From Candidatus Poribacteria bacterium (GTDB lineage: Bacteria > Poribacteria > WGA-4E > WGA-3G), in contig JAJECK010000048.1 of assembly GCA_022822085.1 (NCBI GenBank), forward strand, positions 1 through 52,890: a stretch of DNA of 52,890 nucleotides, written 5' to 3'. The notes below the pieces were generated by a model. That model was not told the DNA's origin. It saw only the letters and a list, made by a program, of their open reading frames with translations, and ran no database searches. A program made the translations under genes and the position numbers. Shown here in pieces: positions 18,950-29,000 of this stretch; position 1 is the stretch's first letter; the number at the start of each line of letters is the position of its first letter.

Positions 18950-21900
18950 ATGAGAATATTGAAGAATGTGGTTACTATTAGTATTGTATTGATGTTCATA
19001 TTGGGTTTCCAAGGTGTTGATGCACAAGAAAGCATTGCACAACAAGCGTATGCAATATTTGAGAATAGTTGCAATGGATGTCATGGTGAAGGTGGTTCTT
19101 ACACGGAGCAATTACTCATTCAATATCCAACTATAATTGATGATGGCTCTGTTATTCCTGGGGCCCCTGATAATTCTGAGTTCTATAAAAGGTTAATCGA
19201 AACTGATATATTAAAACGGATGCCGTTTGGGCAACCCCCGCTTTCCGCTGATAAAATTGAAACGATCCGTCAATGGATTTTGGCAGGTGCACCGGATTGG
19301 AATGTTGGTCCCTCACTACGTCCATTCATCACCACTAACGCGATGCTCGATTCCATACAGAAGCATCTGGACTCACTTGCAGCATTTGACCGTCCTTATG
19401 CACGGTATTTTACATTGACACATCTTTATAATGCAGGTGAACTTGCTGAAACACTCGTTGACTATCGGCACGCGCTTTCAAAACTGGTGAACAGTCTTTC
19501 CTGGGGGCGTAATGTTGTCAATCCGGAACCGATTGATACTGAAGAAACAATCTACTACATTGATCTGCGCCGCTACCAATGGGAACAAGGCATTAATCGG
19601 TGGACGCAGATTGAAGAAGCGTATCCCTATAGCCTTAATTTTACTTTAGAAACAGAAATAGGGCTTCTGAGAAAACTGACAAATTTGCGTGAAACAATGG
19701 AATGTAATGTGCCGTTTGTGCATGTGGATTGGTTTCTTGCGACTGCATCCTTACCTCCGCTTTATAACGACATCCTTGGGCTCCCCGAGACAGACCGTGC
19801 GTTGGAGGCGGAACTTGATGTGGATGTTGCCGGGAATCTACAAGATGCCCCTGGTATTCGCGTTTGGCGTGCGGGATTCGATGGCGAAGCTTCCGGCGTT
19901 TCAAACAACAATCGAGTTGTAGAGCGGCATGAATCTCGTTATGGAGCGTATTGGAAAAGCTACGATTTTGCCGGAGGTATAGGGACGAAAAATATCTTTA
20001 ACTATCCGCTTACCTTTACACACGATGGTGGCGAAATTATTTTTAACCTACCGAACGGTTTGCAGGCATACTACCTTGTAGATGCCAATGGCAACAGACT
20101 TGATGTAGCACCTACAGACATCGTTTCTAATCCAGCTGCAAGCGATCCTGCTGTGCGAAACGGACTTTCTTGTATTGGGTGTCATACAGAAGGGATGAAG
20201 ACGTTTGAGGATACGGTGCGTGGTGTAATTGAAGCGAATGCGAATCTACCTGGTAGAGACCATGCGTTGCGCCTATATGTAGAAAAAGCAGTGATGGATA
20301 AACTTGTGAACCAAGATGCCGAGCTTTATAGAGTGGCACTTGAAGCGGCAGGTGGTAACATCAAAGATATTGAACCTGTGCATCGTTTCTATGAAGCGTT
20401 TCAGGGACCAGTTGACGCAGCACACGCTGCAGCCGCTGTTGGATTTCAAACAGCAGACTTCCTTGAAAAGATACGTAATGATACACGTTTACAAGCCCTG
20501 ATACCGCTAACAGTTGAAAACGGACGGATGGATCGGGATGCATGGACAGTAGGTTTTCCTGACGTGATTTCTGTAATATATGATGACATTTATGATGGTC
20601 GCGGAGAACCTGACCCAGGCATTGGACCAGGCCCCGTGGTTCTTATACCTGACCTAAGCCTACGCGATGCAATTAGACGAACCCTCAACATGGCACCTGA
20701 TGCTACTATTACTCAGGTAGATATGGAAAGATTGAGGATCATTGTAGCAGATGAGCAAAACATTAGTGATTTAAGCGGACTTCAGTTTGCAACAAACCTG
20801 CAACGGATAGAATTTCGTCGCAACAATATATCAAACTTATCTCCACTGAGGAACTTAACTCAGTTGAACAACATCAAATTGCGTGATAACCAGATAACAG
20901 ACATTACCCCATTAGAAAATTTAACCCGAGTGGATTGGTTAGGACTTGAGCAGAATCAGATAGAAGATTTATCTCCTTTGCGAAAGTTAACAAAATTGCA
21001 AGGCGTAGGGATTTCAGGTAACCCAGTAACGGACGTGTCACCTCTTGCGGACTTAACAAGTTTAGAGCGGATAGATGCATGGCGCACACCTGTTTCAGAT
21101 TTCACTGTGTTGGCATCGTTACCGAGGCTAAGGTGGTTAGAATATGGCAACGATAGAAATATAACTGAACTACCATCAATGCAAGGATTAAAATCTTTGA
21201 GGCGGTTGGAAATTCATGGCTGCACTATTTCAGACCTAACCCTACTGTCAGAATTTACAAACTTGGAATGGTTAGAATTGGTAAATAACGGAGTATCAGA
21301 TCTTGCGCCTTTGAGCAATCTAACAAATCTAACGACTCTGAATCTTGATGCTAATCTGATAACAGACGTGTCGGCGTTGTCGGGCTTAACACGTTTGAAT
21401 GTCTTGTACCTTGAAAACAATGTTATAACAGACGTGTCACCTCTCAGCAACTTAAGTAACTTGGAAAGGTTAGACCTTCGGAACAATGCGATATCCGACT
21501 TTACACCTTTAGACAGTTTATCTGATAAGACATTTGTACGAATGGTCGGGAATCCAGGGTTCCCCACTGGCGGTCCAAAGATACGCGGCCCGTGGTTATG
21601 GGCAATAGTTCCGGGGACACGATTGGATACACGTACAGATTTTCTGGCACGCGCAACTGGTGGTGCGGCAACGGAAATAAAGGTTTCCACCAACGGTCCG
21701 GTCGCAGGAAAGGTAGTCGGAGAAAGTACTTGGACTTGGCACTCGCTCGGATCAGGCGGAAATAACATCAATGAAATGACGGAATCACTTGGTTGGGGAA
21801 CAGGTGAAGAGATATATGACCATATCGTTTACGGTTCTGTCACCATAGATTCTCCGCGGGAACAACAGCTCTCTATGTTCGTGGGCAGCAGTGACTCTGT

Positions 21901-23152
21901 CAAGGTATGGCTCAACGGTGAGTTAGTTCACCAAGCCTTCGTTAACCGTGGGGCAAACGATTTTGAAGATTTTTTCCCCGTCACGCTAGAACAAGGGCAA
22001 AACGTAATGTTAGTTGCTCTTGACAATCACGGACATGGTAGTTTTAGCGGTCATTTTGGCTTTGCACTTGATGCTCAATACACTTTGTTCCGTGCAGGCA
22101 CAAGATTTTTGTTTGACACAGATGCAACGAGTTTTGAAGTTGGGGATACGTTTACGCTGAATCTGAATACAGAAAATGTCAAAAATTTAGCAGGATGGCA
22201 AGCTGACCTTGTGTTTAATCCTGATGTACTTGAGGCATTAGAGGTTAGCGAAGGTGAATTCTTAATGTCAGAAGAAGGAGAACCTCGTTTTAGTGAAGGC
22301 ACAATTCAAAATGATATCGGGAAAATCGTTGGTATAAACGCGTTACGACTTGACAGGAGCGGAGTCAGTGGGAATGGAACTCTGTGTTCAGTCCGTTTCA
22401 CAGTTATCGGCACCGGTGAATGCCACTTTACACTTGAAAACTTTGAGGCAGCTTCACGCAGTGGACAACAAATTCCTTTTGTTCCACCGGAGTTCCTCAT
22501 TACCGTGGAGGGGGACGAACCTACCAGACCGGCATGGGATGTGAATAAGGATGACGTTGTGAATATCCTGGATCTGATACAGGTCGCACAATTCTTTGGT
22601 TCTGAGGCATCTGATAATCCACACGCTGATGTAAACGGTGATGGTATTATCAACATCTTTGACTTGATCGCTGTAGCACAGAACTTCGGGGAATCTACTG
22701 CGGCTGCTCCTACATTGATCTTAATGAAGGACAGAGGAGTGACACCGGCAATGGTAGAAGACTGGATAGAACAAGCACAAGCTGAAGATGACGGTTCTAT
22801 CGCTTTCCGCGAAGGTATAGCAAATCTCCAGACACTTTTGGAAACGATTACAGTGCCAAATAAAACAGTGCTGCTCGTTAACTATCCGAACCCATTTAAT
22901 CCAGAAACGTGGATACCTTATCACCTCGCAGCATCAACGGAAGTCAAGTTGGCTATCTATACTGTGAATGGTACGTTAGTTCGGACGTTAGCATTAGGAC
23001 ATCAGGTTGCTGGCATTTATCAAAGTCGTGCCCGTGCAGCATATTGGGATGGCAAGAATGAGATCGGTGAACCTGTCGCAAGTGGCATCTATTTTTATAC
23101 TTTCAGCGCAGGCGATTTTACTGCTACCCGTAAGATGTTGTTAATGAAGTAA
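18950..23152 (+). CDS. Surface protein: two-CxxCH cytochrome region, LRRs, cohesin, dockerin, sorting-like domain
   Basis: About 1400 residues. A signal peptide (MRILKNVVTISIVLMFILGF) is followed by a planctomycete-type cytochrome c region with haem motif CNGCH (Cys41/Cys44/His45) and, 367 residues later, CIGCH (Cys408/Cys411/His412). LRRs of the 22-residue N.I.DLSPL..LT.L type span about 600-860. Next are a beta-rich module (870-1047, GPWLWAIVPG, DSVKVWLNGELVH), one cohesin (1050-1187), a dockerin (1194-1247, DVNKDDVVNILDL) and the FlgD/type-IX-like end (1309-1400). I prefer the ATG at 18950, because GGAG lies 9 bases upstream; the ATG at 18935 would put that GGAG inside the gene. It starts 30 bases after the triple-cohesin gene, so co-transcription is likely. 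Confidence 0.85.
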   Translation: MRILKNVVTISIVLMFILGFQGVDAQESIAQQAYAIFENSCNGCHGEGGSYTEQLLIQYPTIIDDGSVIPGAPDNSEFYKRLIETDILKRMPFGQPPLSADKIETIRQWILAGAPDWNVGPSLRPFITTNAMLDSIQKHLDSLAAFDRPYARYFTLTHLYNAGELAETLVDYRHALSKLVNSLSWGRNVVNPEPIDTEETIYYIDLRRYQWEQGINRWTQIEEAYPYSLNFTLETEIGLLRKLTNLRETMECNVPFVHVDWFLATASLPPLYNDILGLPETDRALEAELDVDVAGNLQDAPGIRVWRAGFDGEASGVSNNNRVVERHESRYGAYWKSYDFAGGIGTKNIFNYPLTFTHDGGEIIFNLPNGLQAYYLVDANGNRLDVAPTDIVSNPAASDPAVRNGLSCIGCHTEGMKTFEDTVRGVIEANANLPGRDHALRLYVEKAVMDKLVNQDAELYRVALEAAGGNIKDIEPVHRFYEAFQGPVDAAHAAAAVGFQTADFLEKIRNDTRLQALIPLTVENGRMDRDAWTVGFPDVISVIYDDIYDGRGEPDPGIGPGPVVLIPDLSLRDAIRRTLNMAPDATITQVDMERLRIIVADEQNISDLSGLQFATNLQRIEFRRNNISNLSPLRNLTQLNNIKLRDNQITDITPLENLTRVDWLGLEQNQIEDLSPLRKLTKLQGVGISGNPVTDVSPLADLTSLERIDAWRTPVSDFTVLASLPRLRWLEYGNDRNITELPSMQGLKSLRRLEIHGCTISDLTLLSEFTNLEWLELVNNGVSDLAPLSNLTNLTTLNLDANLITDVSALSGLTRLNVLYLENNVITDVSPLSNLSNLERLDLRNNAISDFTPLDSLSDKTFVRMVGNPGFPTGGPKIRGPWLWAIVPGTRLDTRTDFLARATGGAATEIKVSTNGPVAGKVVGESTWTWHSLGSGGNNINEMTESLGWGTGEEIYDHIVYGSVTIDSPREQQLSMFVGSSDSVKVWLNGELVHQAFVNRGANDFEDFFPVTLEQGQNVMLVALDNHGHGSFSGHFGFALDAQYTLFRAGTRFLFDTDATSFEVGDTFTLNLNTENVKNLAGWQADLVFNPDVLEALEVSEGEFLMSEEGEPRFSEGTIQNDIGKIVGINALRLDRSGVSGNGTLCSVRFTVIGTGECHFTLENFEAASRSGQQIPFVPPEFLITVEGDEPTRPAWDVNKDDVVNILDLIQVAQFFGSEASDNPHADVNGDGIINIFDLIAVAQNFGESTAAAPTLILMKDRGVTPAMVEDWIEQAQAEDDGSIAFREGIANLQTLLETITVPNKTVLLVNYPNPFNPETWIPYHLAASTEVKLAIYTVNGTLVRTLALGHQVAGIYQSRARAAYWDGKNEIGEPVASGIYFYTFSAGDFTATRKMLLMK

Positions 23153-23160
23153 TTTATAGT

Positions 23161-23195
23161 ATGCAATGGCGCGCTTAAGCAGCGCGCTATTGCAT
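23161..23195 (+). terminator. GC-rich hairpin after the cytochrome-LRR gene
   Basis: TGCAATGGCGCGCT and AGCGCGCTATTGCA form a near-perfect 14-bp stem. No T-run follows, so it could be a terminator without U-tail or an mRNA-stabilising end. Confidence 0.5.
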
Positions 23196-23199
23196 TATG

Positions 23200-23345
23200 A
23201 TACCATTTCTACTTTATGATGGACCTTTTTCGTAGGTCGGGTAGAGGCACGAAACCCGACTTGTATAGATTGTGGTTATCCTGTCGGGTTTCGTACCTCT
23301 ACCCGACGGACGGAAGAATGGTCCAAAAATAATTAGAAATGGTAT
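23200..23345. repeat. 146-bp palindromic element with terminal inverted repeats
   Basis: ATACCATTTCTA at the left is the exact inverse of TAGAAATGGTAT at the right. Inside, GGACC/GGTCC and a long inner palindrome (GTCGGGTAGAGG..CGAAACCCGAC and its inverse with one mismatch) continue the symmetry. It encodes nothing and looks like a miniature mobile element or large REP structure. Confidence 0.7.
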
Positions 23346-23373
23346 TACTTATATCGCTTAGGAGATAGACTGA

Positions 23374-25512
23374 ATGTACAGATTAACATCATTGACATAT
23401 ATATTCATATTTTGTATGCCGTTTTTCATTATTGCAATGGATATATCTGCACAAAACGTAGATATTCCCGATGCAAACTTGCGAACTGCTGTTGAAGAAG
23501 CTCTCGTTAAACCAGCAGGAGCACAGATAACAAGAGCAGATTTGGCAACGTTAATAAACCTGACAGCACGGAACAAGGAGATTAGAGATCTAACAGGACT
23601 TGCGTTTGCTAACAAATTGCAGGTACTTGACCTTCGCAACAATGTGATAGATGACATATCCGAACTTGCGGAATTGACCGAACTAAATAATGTACAATTG
23701 GGAGAAAATGCGCTCATAGATATTTCGCCTCTTGATGGAAAAATCACTCTGGAAGTTCTAACGATTGATAATAATTCGATTTCCGACCTATCCCCTTTGT
23801 CGGGTTTAATCAACTTGGAAATTCTAAATATATCAAATAATGTGATTGACGACCTGTCTCCACTCTCTGGTCTAATAAGATTAGTAGATATAACGATGCA
23901 TAACAACCCACCCGCTGACCTATCACCGCTCGTCGGGTTAATTAGTTTGAGATTTTTTCGATCGGTAAATACCCGCATATTAGATCTCAAACCCTTGGCA
24001 AGTCTGCCAAAATTACGGTTTATCAGCATCAATAACGGAGAAATACAAGACCTTACACCTCTAACAGGATTAACAGGTTTGAAAGAGCTGCATTTTACTA
24101 ACAACAATATAAAGGATATATTACCATTAGCGAGTTTAACAGGTCTGACACGATTGACGCTAAATCATAATGAAATATCAGATATCTCCTCGCTTGCCAC
24201 ATTACATAATCTGACGTTTATCAATCTTGAAAATAATGACATATTAGATTTTCTGCCTTTAAATGCGGCGATTCGTAGAGGGGCTGTCATTTTACGGAAC
24301 AACAATCCTGGATTCATAGTTGAGGCACCGAAAATAAGAGGGCCGTGGCTATGGGTGATAGTCCCAACGGGAGAACTGTCCGGATCGGAAGCAGCAAAAT
24401 CAGGCACAGATTTCTTGGAACAAGCAACTGATGGCACTATAACGGAGGAGATGGTGGCAACTCAAGGGGCTGTCCGAGGCACTTCCGTCGGGAATAAGGA
24501 ATGGAAAATCGGTGAACTCCCGAGAAGAGGCGGCAATAACATCAACGAACTTGTAAACGAAATAGGGCTTGGAATAGATGATATAAATCATCATGTGGCA
24601 TACGGTTCAATCATCTTGGATTCTCCGAGTGAACAACCTTCAACGATGTTTATAGGTAGCGGGGACTCTGTAAAGGTATGGCTCAACGGTGAACTGATTC
24701 ATGAAAACGCCGTAGATCGAGATGCTGACGATTATCAAGATACTGTTGGTGTTGTGCTCAAAAGGGGTGAAAATTTCTTATTGGTCGCTGTTTATGAAGG
24801 CAAAGGTTGGTGGTCAGGTTTTTTTGGACTTGATCCTGCTGCGGAATTTAGTGTGCGTATTCCTAATTATCGTGCACCAGTACCTCACCGCGCTGATTTA
24901 AATGGAGATGGAAGAGTGAGTATCCTTGATATGCTTGAGGTGGCATTCTATTTTGGAAAAGAGATCAAACCCGAAAATTCCTTCATTGACCTAAACAACG
25001 ATGGTGTCATCAACATCTCAGACCTTATAGTTGTCGCACAACATTTAGGCACCCAGACAGATATTGAAGAATCTGCTCCACTTTCTCCTGCAATAGTAAA
25101 AAATTGGATTGCACTTGCATGGGACGAATATGATGGTTCAATTGAATTCCAGAAAGGTATAATGAATTTAGAAAACCTACTTGTATCTTTAACTTCCGAA
25201 CCATCTGGGAATATAATAGAGAAAACGGCACTGTTTGCAAACTATCCAAATCCGTTCAACCCAGAAACATGGATGCCGTATCAGTTAGCAATGCCTTCGG
25301 AAGTGGTTATGACTATCCATTCTGCAACAGGTAAAGTCGTACGAACCCTAACATTAGGGCATCAACCTGCGGGAATTTATAAGACGCAGCATCGTGCAGC
25401 ACACTGGAATGGCAAGAATGAACAGGACGAACTTGTATCAAGCGGAATCTATTTCTACACCTTAACCGCAGGCGATTTCACCGCAACACGCAAAATGCTA
25501 ATCGTAAAGTAA
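23374..25512 (+). CDS. Secreted LRR protein with beta-rich module, dockerin and sorting-like domain
   Basis: A 712-residue protein with GGAG 9 bases before its ATG. Signal peptide at 1-25 (YIFIFCMPFFIIAMDISA). It then has LRRs at about 30-310 (LSPLSGL.NLE.L.ISNN.I.D pattern) and the beta-rich module at 315-500 (GPWLWVIVP, DSVKVWLNGELIH). A dockerin follows at about 506-560 with two loops (DLNGDGRVSILDM and DLNNDGVINISDL). The FlgD/type-IX-like end lies at 622-712 (NYPNPFNPETWMPYQL, SSGIYFYTLTAG). Unlike its neighbours it has neither cytochrome region nor cohesin, so it could be a pure dockerin-bearing client of the cohesin proteins. LRRs of this kind usually bind proteins or glycans; the target is unknown. 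Confidence 0.85.
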   Translation: MYRLTSLTYIFIFCMPFFIIAMDISAQNVDIPDANLRTAVEEALVKPAGAQITRADLATLINLTARNKEIRDLTGLAFANKLQVLDLRNNVIDDISELAELTELNNVQLGENALIDISPLDGKITLEVLTIDNNSISDLSPLSGLINLEILNISNNVIDDLSPLSGLIRLVDITMHNNPPADLSPLVGLISLRFFRSVNTRILDLKPLASLPKLRFISINNGEIQDLTPLTGLTGLKELHFTNNNIKDILPLASLTGLTRLTLNHNEISDISSLATLHNLTFINLENNDILDFLPLNAAIRRGAVILRNNNPGFIVEAPKIRGPWLWVIVPTGELSGSEAAKSGTDFLEQATDGTITEEMVATQGAVRGTSVGNKEWKIGELPRRGGNNINELVNEIGLGIDDINHHVAYGSIILDSPSEQPSTMFIGSGDSVKVWLNGELIHENAVDRDADDYQDTVGVVLKRGENFLLVAVYEGKGWWSGFFGLDPAAEFSVRIPNYRAPVPHRADLNGDGRVSILDMLEVAFYFGKEIKPENSFIDLNNDGVINISDLIVVAQHLGTQTDIEESAPLSPAIVKNWIALAWDEYDGSIEFQKGIMNLENLLVSLTSEPSGNIIEKTALFANYPNPFNPETWMPYQLAMPSEVVMTIHSATGKVVRTLTLGHQPAGIYKTQHRAAHWNGKNEQDELVSSGIYFYTLTAGDFTATRKMLIVK

Positions 25513-25514
25513 CG

Positions 25515-25571
25515 TGAGTTTGATAATTCAACACATAAGTCTCCGTCCGTTGGGGTGAGGGACGAAACCCA
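25515..25571 (+). repeat. 57-bp dispersed repeat, copy 1
   Basis: TGAGTTTGATAATTC followed by CTCCGTCCGTTGGG and GACGAAACCC. A second copy of equal length at 37527-37583 differs at only a few positions. Both lie just after stop codons on the plus strand. Confidence 0.75.
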
Positions 25572-25612
25572 TAGTTGTCAACTTAAGGAATTTTGATTTT
25601 GAGTGCATCTCT

Positions 25613-25716
25613 TTAGTCCCGTCCGGACGATATGTTTATCTTTATATGTCGTTCGGACAGAACTCAAGAGAGGTGGATAACATTTTTCTATAAACATTCC
25701 GTCCAGACGGGACTAA
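25613..25716. repeat. Nested palindrome
   Basis: TTAGTCCCGTCCGGACG (25613-25629) is matched by CGTCCAGACGGGACTAA (25700-25716) with one mismatch. A smaller palindrome built on GTCCG...CGGAC lies in the left half. It could form a large cruciform or long RNA hairpin. Confidence 0.65.
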
Positions 25717-25813
25717 GGACTCGGATAATATGCCAAAATTTAACATGAACGGAATAGCAAAATATTATCAAAAATATTGAAAACTAAATAACCCTGGCAC
25801 ACCCGTCACATTC

Positions 25814-25843
25814 TTGCCATATTTTAGAAGATCATGCTATAAT
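25814..25843 (+). promoter_or_regulatory. Promoter upstream of the triple-LRR cytochrome gene
   Basis: TTGCCA and a perfect TATAAT are separated by 18 bases. It carries the same CGTCACATTCTTGCCATAT block as the promoter region of the gene at 16883. A 165-bp palindromic element lies between this promoter and the gene. Confidence 0.6.
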
Positions 25844-25854
25844 CATTTTATATG

Positions 25855-26019
25855 TTATAGTAAAATTCAAAAATATATGCACACTTTTGGTCCTTGGAAC
25901 TTAAACTGCCTTATTGGACTGTGCTGTCCCATAAACTTCCCAGTTTGTGCAGTCCCGTACGCCAACTAAAAATTTGCACTATAATAATTGTGTGCAGGTC
26001 CTTATGGTTTCCACTATAA
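25855..26019 (+). mobile_element. MITE-like element, copy A
   Basis: Begins TTATAGTAAAAT and ends TTCCACTATAA, so the ends are inverted repeats. The interior has TATATGCACACTTTT and GACTGTGCTGTCCCATAAAC. A second copy, inverted, is at 50844-51002. It encodes nothing and ends 25 bases before the TTG start of the next gene, so it forms part of that mRNA leader. Confidence 0.7.
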
Positions 26020-26044
26020 TAAGTCGTGAATAAAGGAGAAAAAA

Positions 26045-29000
26045 TTGATACGCAATAAAATATACATTGTAATCAGCACTGTTACCTTGATATTCGTTAT
26101 AATAAATCAGAACGTCCAAGCACAACAAAATATAGCACAGCAAGCTTATGCAATTTTTGAGCAGTCATGCCTAATATGCCACGGTGAAAACGGTTCTTAT
26201 AGAGAATCACTCATCATTGAACACACAGCACTCATAAATGATGGAAAAGTCATTCCCGAAGACCCAGCCGGTTCTGTATTCTATCAACGACTCATTGAAA
26301 CAAACCCTGCCAAACGGATGCCGCAAGGACAACCACCGCTTGCCCCTGAAGCAATTGAGACGATCCGTCAATGGATTTTGGCAGGTGCTCCCGATTGGGA
26401 TGCCATACCTAAACCCAAACCCGACTTTATTACAACTGATGCAATGCTTGAGACGATTGAAAACCACATCAATTCTCTTTCCGCACGTGACAAATCGTTT
26501 GCACGCTATTTTACGTTAACGCATCTCTACAACGCAGGTGAGACGACTGAAGCACTCAACGCCTATCGACGCGCCCTCTCAAAACTGGTTAATAGTCTCT
26601 CTTGGGGACGCACCGTTGTTAAACCGCAGCCTATTGATGCGGAACAAACGGTTTTTTACATTGACCTGCGCGATTACGAATGGGATGTGAGAAACGATGC
26701 ATGGACACAGATTGAGCAAGCGTATCCCTACAAAATGACGTTTGATGCACCGACACAAACACATCTTCGCGAAAAACTAACAACCTTACAACAAGAGATG
26801 AACTGTGAAGTGCCGTTTGTGCATGTGGATTGGTTTATCGCTACTGCCTCGCTACCACCGCTCTACCATGACATTCTTGCGTTGCCCGAAACAGACCGTG
26901 AATTAGAGGCATCACTTGAGGTGTTTGTTGCTGAAAACCTGCAAAATGCCCCTGGGAAACGCGTTTGGCGTGCGGGTTTTAATAATTCCCGTGTTTCAAG
27001 GCACAATAGAGTTCTTGAACGTCACACGTCTCGGTATGGAGCGTATTGGAAAAGTTATGACTTTGCGGGGAGTTCAGAATCACAAAGTGTCTTTACACAT
27101 CCGCTTGATTTTTTACAAGATGGTGGTGAAATTATCTTCAATTTACCGAATGGTTTACAGGCATATCTTATTGTAGATAAGGAAGGCATCCGCCTTGATG
27201 CGGCACCGATCAGCATCGTTTCGAATCCTGCTGTGGCGGATCCGACAGTGCGTACGGGTCTCTCCTGCATCGGTTGCCACACAAAAGGCATGCAAACGTT
27301 TGAAGACGAGGTGCGAGCTGTTGTTGAACAAGCTGATAACCCACCTTTTAATAAAGAACGTGCGTTAGACCTCTATGTTGAAAAAACAGAGATGGATGAA
27401 CTTGTAGCGGAAGATATGAAACGTTTTCGTGTAGCACTTGAAGAAACAGGCGGGGTGTTCGGTGGTATTGAACCGGTCCAACGATTGCACGAGGCGTTTC
27501 AAGGCTCCCTCAGTGCAGCACATGCTGCAGCTGCCGTTGGATTAAAAACAGATACATTCCTTGAAAGAATTAGTAATAATGTGAGTTTACAAAACTTATT
27601 AGGAGCACTGGTATTAGAAAACGGTGCCATCAAACGAGACGCATGGACAACGGCTTTTCACGATGTGATTACTGCGTTAGATTCTCCTGATAGCATTCTG
27701 CCACCTGTTGAACAGCGGCCAGAGCGTATTCCCGGTGCTGGTGTTTATATTCCAGATCCGAACTTACGTGCTGTAATTGAGGAAGTACTCGGCAAAACAC
27801 CTGGTGATGTGATTACGACTGAAGATATTGCGACGTTGACTCAACTAAATGCAGAAGGAATGGGAGTTCGTAATATCACGGGACTTGAATTTGCAACAAA
27901 CCTGGAAGAACTTATTATTAGAGGTAATCCACTAACCGATTTATCTCCTCTGACGAAGTTAGTAACGTTGAAATTCCTTGAATTTTCCGGCGAGTCTCTA
28001 TCAGACCTATCTCCTCTTGCAGATTTAATAAACTTAGAAAGGTTAGGTTTTTGGAATACTTCTGTTTCAGACCTATCACCTTTGGCAGGATTAACAAAAC
28101 TAAGATGGTTAGGATTTTTTAGCAATCCGATGATTTCTGATCTGTCACCCTTGGCAGGATTAACAAATTTGAAAGAGCTGCGTACTTACAGTTCCAACAA
28201 ACCTAGTCACTTACCCCTAAATCTCTTACCTCTAAAAAGTTTAACAGGTTTAGTAACGTTATCGGTTAATGGTAGTGGCGTGTGGGACATCTCGCCATTG
28301 GCAGAATTGATTAATATAGAACAACTTATGTTACAAGGGAACCGTATATCAGACATTTCAGCTTTGGCATCTTTGAAAAAACTTGTAAACCTGAATCTTC
28401 ACACCAATCAGATAGAAGACGTATCACCCCTTGCAGGTTTGCACAACTTGGAACGCCTGCAGCTTGAACGTAACAACATATCAGACTTCTCGCCTTTGGA
28501 TGGATTGCGTGAACACACAGAAATCTTTTGGTTCAGCAATCCAGGTTTTGCTCAAGGCGGTCCTAAAATAGAGGGTCCCTGGTTATGGATGTTGGTGTCA
28601 GGATCTGATTTATCCAATTTCTTTGATGGAGTAGATTTACTTTCCCAAGCAAGTAACGGTGCTGTAACTGAACTGGAAATCGCAACAACCGGTGCTACAA
28701 TAGGAAGTCCTGTTGGAGAAAATGTGTGGACACCAAACAAAATCGCACCTAATGAATATCAGAACATTGCCGAGATGCTTAGAACGACTCGTATTTGGGA
28801 GAAGCGGGATAGAGATAATGTAATTTATGGATCCATCATCATACATTCACCACGTGAACAGAAGACAACAATGTTTACTGGAGCTACTGGGGAGTACAAA
28901 GTTTGGTTCAATGGTGATTTTCTTCACGAATATGGTTACAGTGGTGTGTGGGGTACCGATTACCAAGAATTCGTGCCTGTCACACTAAAGCAAGGGATAA

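Noticed and set aside
21214-21771. 185-residue minus-strand reading frame
   Set aside because: Again antisense to LRR and beta-module coding DNA, with no start signal and no recognisable family.
23358-24107. 249-residue minus-strand reading frame
   Set aside because: It lies opposite the LRR region of a well-supported gene; the regular Leu/Ser codons of LRRs leave the opposite strand open.
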